A stretch of 40,986 nt of DNA from Clostridia bacterium (GCA_017453125.1 JAFTKS010000009.1:1-40986); one strand, 5' to 3'. Counted from the first letter of the stretch, positions 14,203 to 22,461 are shown. Made by a program: numbers and translations. Notes: generated by a model not told the origin, from the letters alone.

Positions 14203-14658
14203 ATGAAAAACGACAAAAAATATAAAAAAAATTGTGAAGTTTGTAATAAAACAATAGATGTTGATATTTATAAACAAGGAAAATGTCCGTTCTGTGGATG
14301 GTGGAACTGTTTCCTAAATGAAGAAAATCCAGATATTATTGCAATACCTAATTTAATATCACTAAATAAGGCAAAGCATCTTTTTAGTGAGGGAAAACCG
14401 TTTGAACCCAATTTAGATGAATTTATAGAAGCATTACATGGCTACAGCGAAATGCAGTTTGCATATAATGGCATTTATTATGCTGTTGAGCTTGTTTATG
14501 ATGAAAATAAAGAATTGAAAATCCGACTTTATAATTCTCATACAAAAGAAAAAACTTTCTTTAAAGGAGACAATGATTTTAAAAACAATGCTAAAATTGG
14601 AGATGAGTATATAAAAGATGTTTGGAAACAAACTACTGATAGATTTTGGTTACAATAG
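14203..14658 (+). CDS. Zinc-ribbon (CPCC-like) immunity-type protein, copy 2
   Basis: A 151-aa paralog of the 152-aa protein, start at 14203 with AAAGGAG. Zinc ligands are CEVCNK and CPFCGWW, followed by NPDIIAIPNLISLNKAKHLF, and a C-terminal domain with YSEMQFAYNGIYYAVELV. Ligand spacing and the SLNKAK motif match copy 1, while other positions have diverged. It lies 11 bp after the 97-aa gene, mirroring copy 1. The predicted role is neutralising or binding the adjacent toxin-like product. Confidence 0.7.
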   Translation: MKNDKKYKKNCEVCNKTIDVDIYKQGKCPFCGWWNCFLNEENPDIIAIPNLISLNKAKHLFSEGKPFEPNLDEFIEALHGYSEMQFAYNGIYYAVELVYDENKELKIRLYNSHTKEKTFFKGDNDFKNNAKIGDEYIKDVWKQTTDRFWLQ

Positions 14659-14710
14659 TTATTTTATAGAAATTTCTAATATATTGAAATAAAGTTTGAG
14701 GCGGTATTGA

Positions 14711-15301
14711 ATGAACTTTTTAAAATGCTATAATGTAAAAAATAATAATCAAATTAAAGAATCGTATAATGTGGAAGACAGAAGAATAACAATCAATATT
14801 TCAAAAGACAAATTTGATGATTTATTATATTCTTTTATTGAACTTTTACACGAACCCTGTTTCTTTATTTTGGAAGTACCACTAACTTTACAAGAAGAAA
14901 AAGAGACGCGAAAGAATCATTTTGATAGTTTTCATTATCAAACATACTATATTGATGAGATAACAAAAGAAAAATTAAAAAATATATTCAATAATTATTT
15001 GAATGTTTTTAAGAATAATGGATTAATATCGTTCGGGGTTGCCTCACACATTTCTCATGATGAAATATTTTTTACAAAATATAACATTGCATACATTTAT
15101 TCTAATAACATCAAAAAACAATCTGAAATGTTGTCAACTTTAGATATTCCTCAATCAAATAACCTTACTACCGCTTGGGATACTTTTACTCAAAATGCCC
15201 CGGGCGAAGCTTTTGATTTGAATAGTAAAGAAAACAATGTTGACTCGTTTATTAATTATGCCATTAACTCTTTAGGAATGTATAAAGGGGAAATAAGATA
15301 A
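14711..15301 (+). CDS. Immunity-like protein, unrelated to the zinc-ribbon pair
   Basis: A 196-aa soluble protein with FFILEVPLTLQEEKETR, then FHYQTYYIDEITKEKLK, NNGLISFGVASHISHDEIFFTKYN, a TAWDTFTQNAPGEAF motif and the ending GMYKGEIR. I associate this combination with immunity proteins found in Bacillota polymorphic-toxin loci. No cognate toxin is visible next to it, so it may be an orphan kept against toxins of neighbours. GAGGCGG precedes the ATG, and the gap to the previous gene is 52 bp without a terminator, so it belongs to the same operon. Confidence 0.6.
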   Translation: MNFLKCYNVKNNNQIKESYNVEDRRITINISKDKFDDLLYSFIELLHEPCFFILEVPLTLQEEKETRKNHFDSFHYQTYYIDEITKEKLKNIFNNYLNVFKNNGLISFGVASHISHDEIFFTKYNIAYIYSNNIKKQSEMLSTLDIPQSNNLTTAWDTFTQNAPGEAFDLNSKENNVDSFINYAINSLGMYKGEIR

Positions 15302-15315
15302 ATATTAAAAATGAA

Positions 15316-15355
15316 AAGCCATATATCCTAATTTAGATATATGGCTTAATTTTTT
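15316..15355 (+). terminator. Terminator at the end of the toxin/immunity-like operon
   Basis: AAGCCATATATC (15316-15327) pairs perfectly with GATATATGGCTT (15336-15347), followed by AATTTTTTAT. The stem sequence is shared with the terminator at 13611. Confidence 0.75.
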
Positions 15356-15383
15356 ATAATAAATTTAAAAAAAATGACCGTCT

Positions 15384-15551
15384 CTACTTGACATCGAGTC
15401 CACTTTGCCCCGCATCTACAACGATTGTATAAGAAATATTCGGTGTTTTGTTATTGTCTACAACCACAGAAACACCAAAACTCAACAAACACCCCGATAC
15501 AATAGAAACCATTATAATTGCAATTGTTTTTAACTTTATTACCTTAAACAT
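15384..15551 (-). pseudogene. Broken second cwlD copy (5' fragment)
   Basis: A 55-codon minus-strand fragment begins MFKVIKLKTIAIIMVSIVSG and ends with YTIVVDAG followed by QSGLDVK and a stop. It matches the start of the intact CwlD (MIKVIKIKTIIMFVG..., YTIVVDAGHGG), including 23 identical bases over the ACAACGATTGTATAA region. Homology stops inside the catalytic HGG motif. The remaining gene is missing, replaced by the operon to the left. The rest of 15302-15789 holds only the terminator and AT-rich spacer. Confidence 0.8.
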
Positions 15552-15764
15552 CTCAAATCTCCAATCTTAATTTACAACAATATATTTTTTCAAATTCTTA
15601 ATTATGAGCGTCTAATACCTAAAGTCCAAAATTTAACAAAACAAATCCGTATTTCTTATACTATTTATTAAATAAGTAAGCTATTATTAATGTGATTTTA
15701 TTTGGATTTTTACACAGCCTTGTGATAAACTATTTAAAGTCTATTTGTTTGTATGTCTTTTTCT

Positions 15765-15770
15765 TATAAT
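15765..15770 (+). promoter_or_regulatory. -10 box close to the flippase-like gene
   Basis: TATAAT at 15765-15770, without a clear -35 at 17 bp. Its predicted start leaves only about 13 nt of leader before the ATG at 15790, and no ribosome binding site is visible there. Confidence 0.5.
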
Positions 15771-15789
15771 ACAAACATAAATAAATTAT

Positions 15790-17121
15790 ATGGCTAAAAA
15801 TTTTATGAAAAGCAACAAAAACAAAACAAAAAACAAAAATAATTCAAAATCGAAATCTATGCTTAAAAATATGAAAATTAGATTTCAGAAAATGAAAATG
15901 GACGCACAAAATAACGCCCAAGTATTTTTCGTTACCAATAGACGCATCAACAACAATACGATTGTCAACAATGCTCTATCGAAAGCTCAAGAAAAAATAG
16001 AAGCTCCAAAAAAATCCAAAAAGAAGAAGATTTTTAATATATGCTTTTTCATACTCAATATAGTTCTTGTGTTTTTTGTATTCTATAATTTTGCAAAAGA
16101 ACAAGGCGGAATACAACCTCTCAGTACACTATTTGAGAAACACCCAAAATGGACGTTCTTATTCATAGCCGTTGCATTATATATTTTGACAGTTATTTTC
16201 AATACGCTGAAGTTTTCTATACTAATCAAAAACAAAACAGGCAAATTCAGACCTTGGTTTTCGTTTAAGATTGCCTCAATTGGAAAATACTACGATTTTG
16301 TAACCCCTCTTGGGTCGGGCGGACAACCATTTGAAATTTATTATCTAAAAAAGAATGGTTATTCGGGAGATACTTCCACCGCTATTCCTCTTGCCAAATA
16401 TATGTCTTGGCAAGTTTCATTTGTTCTTCTATGTTTGGTAATCCTAATTGCTTATTCAAAAAATTATCTATCCTCACCACTTGTTCTAGTTCTTGCTTGG
16501 ATAGGTCTTGCTATCGTCCTTTCATTATTCTTATTTGTATTCTTTATGAGTATTACAAAAAAGTGGGGAGCGTCCCTTGTCGTTGGAGTTTTGAAACTTC
16601 TTCACAAAATGAAAATCATCAAGAATTATAGGGCTGTTCTTACAAAAGTATTGAGATTTGTAAAATCTTATCAATATAGTATAAAATCTTTTGCAAAAAA
16701 CCCAATTACAGTAATTTCTGAAATAATTGTAACCACACTTGCTATTATCTCAAATGCACTAATTGCTTACTTTATTTATTCGGCATTTGTTCCTATCCCT
16801 GAAGTTTCTTGGTGGGATATTGTATGCAAATGTTGTATATGCGAACTTGCTGTATGTTTTGTTCCTCTTCCTGGCGGTTCAGGAGCCCAAGAACTTTCAT
16901 TCAATTCGTTACTAGGAGCATTATTTCCAGAAGGAACACTATTCTGGGGAATTTTATTCTGGAGAGTTCTTACATACTATCTCCACATACTCCAAGGTGG
17001 AATTGTTTTAATCGGAGACTCTATATTCTCAAAACGCAAGAAAAATAGGCAAAACAACACAAACTCGAATCAAAATTTAGACAAAAATCTTACAAGCAAT
17101 CAAGACGAACAAAAAGCATAA
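15790..17121 (+). CDS. LPG-synthase TM-region (UPF0104/YbhN-like) membrane protein
   Basis: An integral membrane protein of 443 aa. A very basic, Lys/Asn-rich N-terminal tail of about 80 residues precedes roughly seven or eight membrane segments (for example IFNICFFILNIVLVFFVFY and VSFVLLCLVILIAYS). Family signatures are SFKIASIGKYYDFVTPLGSGGQPFEIYYL and FVPLPGGSGAQELSF, typical of the flippase-like domain of MprF and of UPF0104 proteins. It lacks a lysyl-transferase domain, so it is not a full MprF. A lipid-flipping or glycolipid-transport role is inferred. The start has no clear ribosome binding site. A terminator follows. Confidence 0.85.
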   Translation: MAKNFMKSNKNKTKNKNNSKSKSMLKNMKIRFQKMKMDAQNNAQVFFVTNRRINNNTIVNNALSKAQEKIEAPKKSKKKKIFNICFFILNIVLVFFVFYNFAKEQGGIQPLSTLFEKHPKWTFLFIAVALYILTVIFNTLKFSILIKNKTGKFRPWFSFKIASIGKYYDFVTPLGSGGQPFEIYYLKKNGYSGDTSTAIPLAKYMSWQVSFVLLCLVILIAYSKNYLSSPLVLVLAWIGLAIVLSLFLFVFFMSITKKWGASLVVGVLKLLHKMKIIKNYRAVLTKVLRFVKSYQYSIKSFAKNPITVISEIIVTTLAIISNALIAYFIYSAFVPIPEVSWWDIVCKCCICELAVCFVPLPGGSGAQELSFNSLLGALFPEGTLFWGILFWRVLTYYLHILQGGIVLIGDSIFSKRKKNRQNNTNSNQNLDKNLTSNQDEQKA

Positions 17122-17151
17122 AAACCGCTAGAAATAGCACTTATTCAACAT

Positions 17152-17196
17152 AAAAAGAGTGATTTTCAATCTTATAGGGAAAATCATTCTTTTTTA
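17152..17196 (+). terminator. Terminator after the flippase-like gene
   Basis: AAAAAGAGTGATTTTC (17152-17167) pairs with GAAAATCATTCTTTTT (17179-17194), with one mismatch, then T-rich sequence. Confidence 0.8.
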
Positions 17197-17239
17197 TTTT
17201 ATATATTTATAAAATATTTTTTAATTGTATCAAATTTGT

Positions 17240-17269
17240 TTGGCAAGTTTGTTGCATTTGGGGTATACT
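17240..17269 (+). promoter_or_regulatory. Promoter of the first TasA-like gene
   Basis: -35 TTGGCA (17240-17245), 18-base spacer, -10 TATACT (17264-17269). It gives a leader of about 60 nt. Confidence 0.6.
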
Positions 17270-17336
17270 ACTATAGAAAATTGTATTATGAGAGAAGTGT
17301 TTGCTATCTCTTTTTAAAAAAATCTTACGAGGAAAA

Positions 17337-18107
17337 ATGGAAAAAATTACACCCGAACAGAGGATAACAAGAGGCTCAGTAGTAATTTTTATACTAAGCA
17401 TAATATTGCTTTTATGTTTGTGTCTGACAGCCACACTTGCTTATTTCGCGGGTAGTCAAACAAGTGATATGATTCTCATACTTGGTGGACCCGTAAGAGT
17501 AACCATCAAAGACAACAATTATAACGAAACAATTGGCCAAGGCAATCTTGTTATGAATATCAAAACAGGAAGCGAAAAACTTCTTCCAGGAATGGGTATT
17601 GATATGCAAGCCATCGCACACATTACATCATCTCAGATTGATTCAACACGAGCATTGCTTAGAGCAAGATTAGATGTTGAAGTTTCCAAACTTACTGCAA
17701 CTCAAGGCAGAGAAGTTGAGCAAATGATTCGTGACGAAATGATTAAATGTTTGACTTATAGACAAGACGGTATCCGAGATGGCTGGGTATTATTCGACGA
17801 CGGAAATTATTATTATTGTAGTAAGGACAAAGAATACGATGACGTCAATCAACAACAAGCAATCGTCCTACTCCCAATAGATACAAGTGACGAAGGAAAC
17901 AATATAGCATTCATAAATGGAACATTCCAGTTCCCTACAAAATACTACACAAGCGAGTACGCTCACGCCGAAATCAAAATGGAACTCACATTTGAGGCAA
18001 TTCAAGAAGTACTTGTCAACGACAAAGGCGAGAGAATACCAAATACAATCTTTAACGTCAAAAATATTCTTGACAAAGTAGATTTTGATTACCATAATAA
18101 AAATTAA
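17337..18107 (+). CDS. TasA/camelysin-like secreted protein 1
   Basis: A 256-aa protein; the ATG at 17337 is chosen for its CGAGGA site. One N-terminal hydrophobic segment (VVIFILSIILLLCLCLTATL) leads into AYFAGSQTSDMILILGGPV, which corresponds to the signal peptide and start of mature TasA-type proteins. KLLPGMGIDM matches the family PG motif and LTFEAIQEVL matches the FEATQ motif near the TasA C-terminus. TasA forms extracellular fibres in Bacillus biofilms after cleavage by the dedicated peptidase SipW; no such peptidase lies in this window. It is one of three consecutive paralogs with separate promoters. Confidence 0.75.
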   Translation: MEKITPEQRITRGSVVIFILSIILLLCLCLTATLAYFAGSQTSDMILILGGPVRVTIKDNNYNETIGQGNLVMNIKTGSEKLLPGMGIDMQAIAHITSSQIDSTRALLRARLDVEVSKLTATQGREVEQMIRDEMIKCLTYRQDGIRDGWVLFDDGNYYYCSKDKEYDDVNQQQAIVLLPIDTSDEGNNIAFINGTFQFPTKYYTSEYAHAEIKMELTFEAIQEVLVNDKGERIPNTIFNVKNILDKVDFDYHNKN

Positions 18108-18136
18108 AAAAACAGCCTGCAAAGGTTGTTTTTTTA
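18106..18136 (+). terminator. Terminator after TasA-like gene 1
   Basis: AAAAAACAGCCT pairs with AGGTTGTTTTTTT around a short GCAA-type loop (one wobble pair). T-run at 18129-18135. Confidence 0.7.
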
Positions 18137-18307
18137 TATTTACACAAGCTAATTATTGGGTGTTTTGGAGAAAAAATATTCAACTATAAGCAATATACTC
18201 AAAAACTTTTCTTCACTGAACAATTTAAATTCGATAGAATAATTTTTGTACAAATATAAAAAAATATAATATAATATTATATAAACTTGCAAAAATCGTT
18301 TTGAAAT

Positions 18308-18335
18308 TTGAATGACTTTTGTTAAGATATATAGT
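18308..18335 (+). promoter_or_regulatory. Promoter of the second TasA-like gene
   Basis: -35 TTGAAT (18308-18313), 16-base spacer, -10 TATAGT (18330-18335). The nearly 300-base gap around it has no gene. Confidence 0.5.
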
Positions 18336-18403
18336 AAGTAGAATAGTCATTATAGACAATCATGCGTAATTATAAATAAATTGATTTATAAAAAGGTATA
18401 TGA

Positions 18404-19459
18404 ATGAAAGGGAAAAGTAAAAAAGATAAAAGGAAAAAGATTGGCGTTGCAATAATGCTGGTTATGAGCTTTATGCTCACAATCGTACTGACTGCGACAC
18501 TGACTCTCGCTTGGTTCTATGATACCGATTGGGCAAGCGAATCAGTAACAATGGCTGGCGCTGTTGGTATTGAGATGAGAGAAGAAAGTGGCAAAGCAAC
18601 ATCAGGCAAAGGCCAACTTCACTTCAAATTATATAATACTTCACTAGCATATCCAGGACAAGCAATTGAAATGGAAGCAAGTGTATTTAACAATGGTGGA
18701 ACAAGTGTACAAAACTACTTCACCGAGAATCCAGACGAGAAACCTGCTGACCCTGCAGCAGATGCAACACCTGAAGAGGTAAAAACTGCAATTGATGCAA
18801 AAGATGCAGCAATCAAAAATTCTGGAGCAGGTTCTGACTGTTATGTAAGAGCATACTTTGAAGTATTCACAAACATTACAGAGGACGCACTCAAATCTGA
18901 TGACATTTATGAATTCCTAGTAGATTTAATTGAGGCTCAAAATACAAAGAACACATACAAATGGGTACATTGGGAAAACGATGATGCCGTTTGCGAATTA
19001 GACGACAAATTCTATTACAATGGTTCAACAAAAATTGATGGAGTAGACATTACAGACGCAACAGTACAATCAGATGGAGGTTACTTCTACCTATGTACTG
19101 CTAACCTAGCTGAAAACAGTGTTCTATACAAATTAGAAGTTGGTGACACAGCAGCGTTCCTATGGGACGGACAATTCATTATCCCTTGGCAATTAACAAA
19201 CCTATCTGCAGACAAAGTTATTTATATCGGAGTTAAGTTCGAAGCAATTCAAACATTTATTCCAAAAATGGCCGATGGAAAGATTGTTACAGATGCAGAT
19301 AACCAATTACCTGAAGGACAATGTACAATCAGTAATCCTGCCGTTCAAACAGTATTCAATACTTGTACATTCGAACAAATCGAATATATGGACGAAGAAG
19401 GTAATACAATTACTTTCGATGGCACATTCAACTCCACGAAAGCACCTGCTACGGCTTAA
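18404..19459 (+). CDS. TasA/camelysin-like secreted protein 2
   Basis: A 351-aa paralog. A basic N-terminus (MKGKSKKDKRKK) and hydrophobic segment end in TLTLAWFYDTDWASESVTMAGAVGIEM, the AWF-x-D-T type start typical of SipW-dependent proteins. YPGQAIEMEASVFNNGG matches the PG motif, and VKFEAIQTFIP the C-terminal FEAIQ motif. The central region has a Pro/Ala/Asp-rich insert (DEKPADPAADATPEEVK) and three cysteines. Translation has only an AAAAGG-like site. Base composition is less AT-rich than the neighbours, as often seen for abundant proteins. A surface fibre or matrix role is inferred from the family. Confidence 0.75.
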   Translation: MKGKSKKDKRKKIGVAIMLVMSFMLTIVLTATLTLAWFYDTDWASESVTMAGAVGIEMREESGKATSGKGQLHFKLYNTSLAYPGQAIEMEASVFNNGGTSVQNYFTENPDEKPADPAADATPEEVKTAIDAKDAAIKNSGAGSDCYVRAYFEVFTNITEDALKSDDIYEFLVDLIEAQNTKNTYKWVHWENDDAVCELDDKFYYNGSTKIDGVDITDATVQSDGGYFYLCTANLAENSVLYKLEVGDTAAFLWDGQFIIPWQLTNLSADKVIYIGVKFEAIQTFIPKMADGKIVTDADNQLPEGQCTISNPAVQTVFNTCTFEQIEYMDEEGNTITFDGTFNSTKAPATA

Positions 19460-19480
19460 AATTAATTTAATACGCTAAAC

Positions 19481-19512
19481 AAAATCCCTTAAACAAATTA
19501 AGGGATTTTTTA
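19481..19512 (+). terminator. Terminator after TasA-like gene 2
   Basis: AAAATCCCTTAA (19481-19492) pairs with TTAAGGGATTTT (from 19498), then T-run. Confidence 0.85.
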
Positions 19513-19674
19513 TTGTTATAATATATAGCTTTTATAATAAATATAACATATCAAATTATTATTTTGCTATAATTACAATTATTAATCACTTGGCAAATTA
19601 TGGAAAGAAAATAGTTTGTTTCACAAGAATAATTTCTTACTTGATACAAAAAATAGTAGCAAGAGGAAATTATT

Positions 19675-21492
19675 ATGGCAAAAAGAAATTATAAAAAATC
19701 ATCTAGTACAACAAGAAAGAGAAATAGAAAAAGAGTAATAGGCACGCTCTTTATATCCCTGCTAAGTTTTGGAATAACTGCAGTAGTATCTGTAGGAATA
19801 ACCCTTGCATATTTTGCAGGTTCTTCGACTGCCAACAACTCATTATATATGGGAGGTCCAGTATACGTTGAGATAACAGGCAGAAACAATGATTTCAAAG
19901 CAGGAAATGGCAATCTAGATATATCTGCATTCACAGGCAGAACTACAGGTACTGCGGGCACTATAGACAACACAATTCTACTGCCTGGACAAAAGGTTGA
20001 AATTCATTCTTCTGCTCGAGTTTATTCCACAACCGCAACCTCTACAGTTGCCGACAACCCTATACCAGATAATAGCACAGGTGCAAATACTGGAAATATT
20101 GGAAATGCCTATACAGACGCGGAAGGCAATGCCTATTATGTCAATAACGAAGGCAGAGTCACTACAACCACTACCAGCATAATACGTGCAAGATTTGGAA
20201 TTGACATCGAGTTTGACCCCACTGTTGGATTCAACAATTTCACAGGTACAACTTATGCATCAAACTACCCCGTTCAAAGCCAAACTACTTTCACAAGAGA
20301 AGTGACAAATGATACAACCGAAGAAGTTGATGGATTTGAAGGCGCTATCCATATCAGCGACAGCGAATATTCTTATGATTCGTCTACTCAGACACATACT
20401 GGTCGTAGAGACTATGTAAGTGACACAAGTTTTACCAATGCAGTTTCTGCAGGTGACGATATGACCGCCATCAAAGCAGGAACACTCAAATCTATTTTTG
20501 CTTGGAAATACGTTTCTCAATCGGAATACGAAGGCACAAAAGCAATTACCGATGGAGAAAACTTTGCAAAAATGCCTGCACCTTTTGACGGGACAATCAA
20601 CGCACAAGGAACAAACTCCAACAAGGTTTCTGGAGGTTCCGGAAACGGATTCTATGGCGTATGGATATTAGACGGAGAAGGTAACAAAACCGAGTCCAAA
20701 GCATTTTACAAAGCCCGTACAGAAGCCTATATGAATACCTATGTTGAACACTATGTAAATGAATATGGCAACGAAGTAACAAGAACATTATCCGATAGTA
20801 TCAACGCTCTAAACTTATCTTTGAACAACTATTTCGTCAATCTAATCAATGATAGTTCAAGATACATTCAGACGCCTGACAACCCAGACACTCCTGAGGT
20901 TGAAGGTCTTGGAATGAACGCTAGTTGGTTATATATCGACCCATCAATTGGAAACGACACGAACTCAAACGAGATTAGCACCTCTGTCGGTGGCTGGTGG
21001 TATTTGATTGTTGATAATGGTGGTACAATTACAGGAAATGCCGAAACTTATACAGATGCACCACCTACAGGAATCACCGCTAGCGACAACACTTATACTC
21101 AAACAGTAAATAGAGCATCTTATGCATCTACTGACGCAAATCGTCTAAAGTATTATTTGTATGAAATAGTTCCAGACATAACAATTGGAGAAGTAATTGG
21201 AACAAATGGCCAAAAGAAAATTGCCAGCTCTATAATTCCATTTGTCAACGGAACATTTGCCCTACCAGGAGACGCCCTAACAAATGTATTTGCCAATGCA
21301 AAACTATCTTTCTCGGTATCATTCCAAGCATTACAGGCATTCTTGCCATACACTTCGGATATAGACAATATCGACTACACAAACCCACTTCTTGGTACAG
21401 CAAAACCACTTACTATAGAAAGCGCTATTCCAATATATAACGAGGCATTTGACTATCAAGAATCTGCTGGTGGTAGTTCTGGAATACTATAA
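19675..21492 (+). CDS. TasA/camelysin-like secreted protein 3, large form
   Basis: A 605-aa paralog. A strongly basic N-terminus (MAKRNYKKSSSTTRKRNRKR) and a hydrophobic segment lead to ITLAYFAGSSTANNSLYMGGPVYVEI, very similar to protein 1. LLPGQKVEI is the PG motif. The C-terminus has PFVNGTFALPGDALTNVFAN and VSFQALQAFLP, the family C-terminal motif. In between is a roughly 400-aa Thr/Asn/Gly-rich insertion rich in acidic residues, typical of a cell-surface domain. A Ser/Gly tail (GGSSGIL) ends the protein and there is no LPxTG sortase signal. AAGAGGA precedes the ATG. Confidence 0.72.
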   Translation: MAKRNYKKSSSTTRKRNRKRVIGTLFISLLSFGITAVVSVGITLAYFAGSSTANNSLYMGGPVYVEITGRNNDFKAGNGNLDISAFTGRTTGTAGTIDNTILLPGQKVEIHSSARVYSTTATSTVADNPIPDNSTGANTGNIGNAYTDAEGNAYYVNNEGRVTTTTTSIIRARFGIDIEFDPTVGFNNFTGTTYASNYPVQSQTTFTREVTNDTTEEVDGFEGAIHISDSEYSYDSSTQTHTGRRDYVSDTSFTNAVSAGDDMTAIKAGTLKSIFAWKYVSQSEYEGTKAITDGENFAKMPAPFDGTINAQGTNSNKVSGGSGNGFYGVWILDGEGNKTESKAFYKARTEAYMNTYVEHYVNEYGNEVTRTLSDSINALNLSLNNYFVNLINDSSRYIQTPDNPDTPEVEGLGMNASWLYIDPSIGNDTNSNEISTSVGGWWYLIVDNGGTITGNAETYTDAPPTGITASDNTYTQTVNRASYASTDANRLKYYLYEIVPDITIGEVIGTNGQKKIASSIIPFVNGTFALPGDALTNVFANAKLSFSVSFQALQAFLPYTSDIDNIDYTNPLLGTAKPLTIESAIPIYNEAFDYQESAGGSSGIL

Positions 21493-21564
21493 AATATTCT
21501 ATATTTAACAAATTCAATTATCAACAATTACAACAATCATTATTTTATTTTTGATAATTAATAT

Positions 21565-21595
21565 AAAAAGCATCTTAAAATAAGATGCTTTTTTT
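21565..21595. terminator. Bidirectional terminator between TasA-like gene 3 and radical SAM gene
   Basis: AAAAAGCATCTTA (21565-21577) pairs with TAAGATGCTTTTT (from 21581), with A- and T-runs on either side for convergent genes. Confidence 0.85.
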
Positions 21596-22461
21596 CACAC
21601 CCCCTCATTATCCCACACTGGCGTATAACAATCGGTAGCACTAGTTAAGTCTTGAAAATAACCTTCCTCCAACCCCAATTCAATCATTTTATTTGCCACA
21701 ATTTTATATTCAATTGGTTTCAGCGGTCGACAAATATCTTTGTACTCATTTGCCTTGTACATAGGTGTATATTGCCCCATTAAACTAATAGTAGGATTAG
21801 ATATATTTTCTTTTATCCACTCAAGAATCTTTATACTATCATCTATATGATTTGGAAGAATCAAATGCCTAATTATTACACCCTTTTTTAGTTTGTCTCC
21901 CTCATATATCTCTCTAGGTTGAAACTCTCGCATTCTGAGTATTGCTTTTTTTGCAACCTCAGGATAATCTTTGGCATTACTCAAGCTTTCCGAAAGACTG
22001 GAGTCGAAATATTTGAAATCCACTAGAAAGACATCTATGTAGTCCCTTATTTTCTCCAAACCCTCAAGCAAATCATAACCATTCGAATTATAAACTATTG
22101 GAATACTTGGTCTATAAATTTCCAATGCCTGAACTATTGCATCAATATAATGTGATGGACTAACCAAGTTTATGTTTTCAGCACCCTTTTCTTCAAGCTC
22201 CCGAAAGATTTCTGCAAGCCTAGAAATCGAAATTTCTTTGCCCTCGCATTCACTACTAATAGAATAGTTTTGGCAATATACACACCTAAGATTGCAACCA
22301 GAAAAAAAGATTGTTCCACTCCCCTTATCTCCACTAATACACGGCTCTTCCCATTTATGCAAGTATGCCTTGGCAACCTTTGGCGCACTTGGCATTCGGC
22401 AATAACCTACCGACTTCAACCTATCGACCCCACAACGACGTGGGCAAGACGTACAAATCAT
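21595..22461 (-). CDS. Radical SAM protein, PflA/AmmeMemoRadiSam-like (COG1313 type)
   Basis: A 288-aa protein; the ATG at 22461 is chosen because AAAGGA lies upstream, dropping 25 unlikely residues. A cysteine-rich N-terminus, MICTSCPRRCGVDR, is followed by the radical SAM cluster motif GCNLRCVYCQNY (C-x3-C-x2-C) around residue 57. Downstream are NLVSPSHYIDAI, IVYNSNGYD and FLVDFKYFDSSLSE, characteristic of the uncharacterised COG1313 group related to pyruvate formate-lyase activases. It would generate a 5'-deoxyadenosyl radical; the substrate is unknown. The gene stands alone, convergent with the TasA-like genes. Confidence 0.85.
   Translation of the reverse strand: MICTSCPRRCGVDRLKSVGYCRMPSAPKVAKAYLHKWEEPCISGDKGSGTIFFSGCNLRCVYCQNYSISSECEGKEISISRLAEIFRELEEKGAENINLVSPSHYIDAIVQALEIYRPSIPIVYNSNGYDLLEGLEKIRDYIDVFLVDFKYFDSSLSESLSNAKDYPEVAKKAILRMREFQPREIYEGDKLKKGVIIRHLILPNHIDDSIKILEWIKENISNPTISLMGQYTPMYKANEYKDICRPLKPIEYKIVANKMIELGLEEGYFQDLTSATDCYTPVWDNEGV

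Larger units (their letters stand above)
12601..14658 (+). repeat. Tandem duplication of a three-part cassette
   Basis: Copy 1 runs from the HNH Ig-like region through the 91-aa and 152-aa genes (about 12601-13602). Copy 2 is a truncated HNH tail, the 97-aa and the 151-aa genes (about 13640-14658). Protein matches are clear: IEWYLD, KYNV, KTKYN and LLPQ in the tails; MGMCKPSGGI and RWYGPDG/GWYGPDG in the small genes. Divergence indicates an old duplication or recruitment of a related cassette. Confidence 0.8.

Noticed and set aside
12601..14658. CRISPR-like or short tandem repeat array
   Set aside because: The repetition is two long diverged gene cassettes, not short regular repeats with spacers. 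No CRISPR array is visible in the window.
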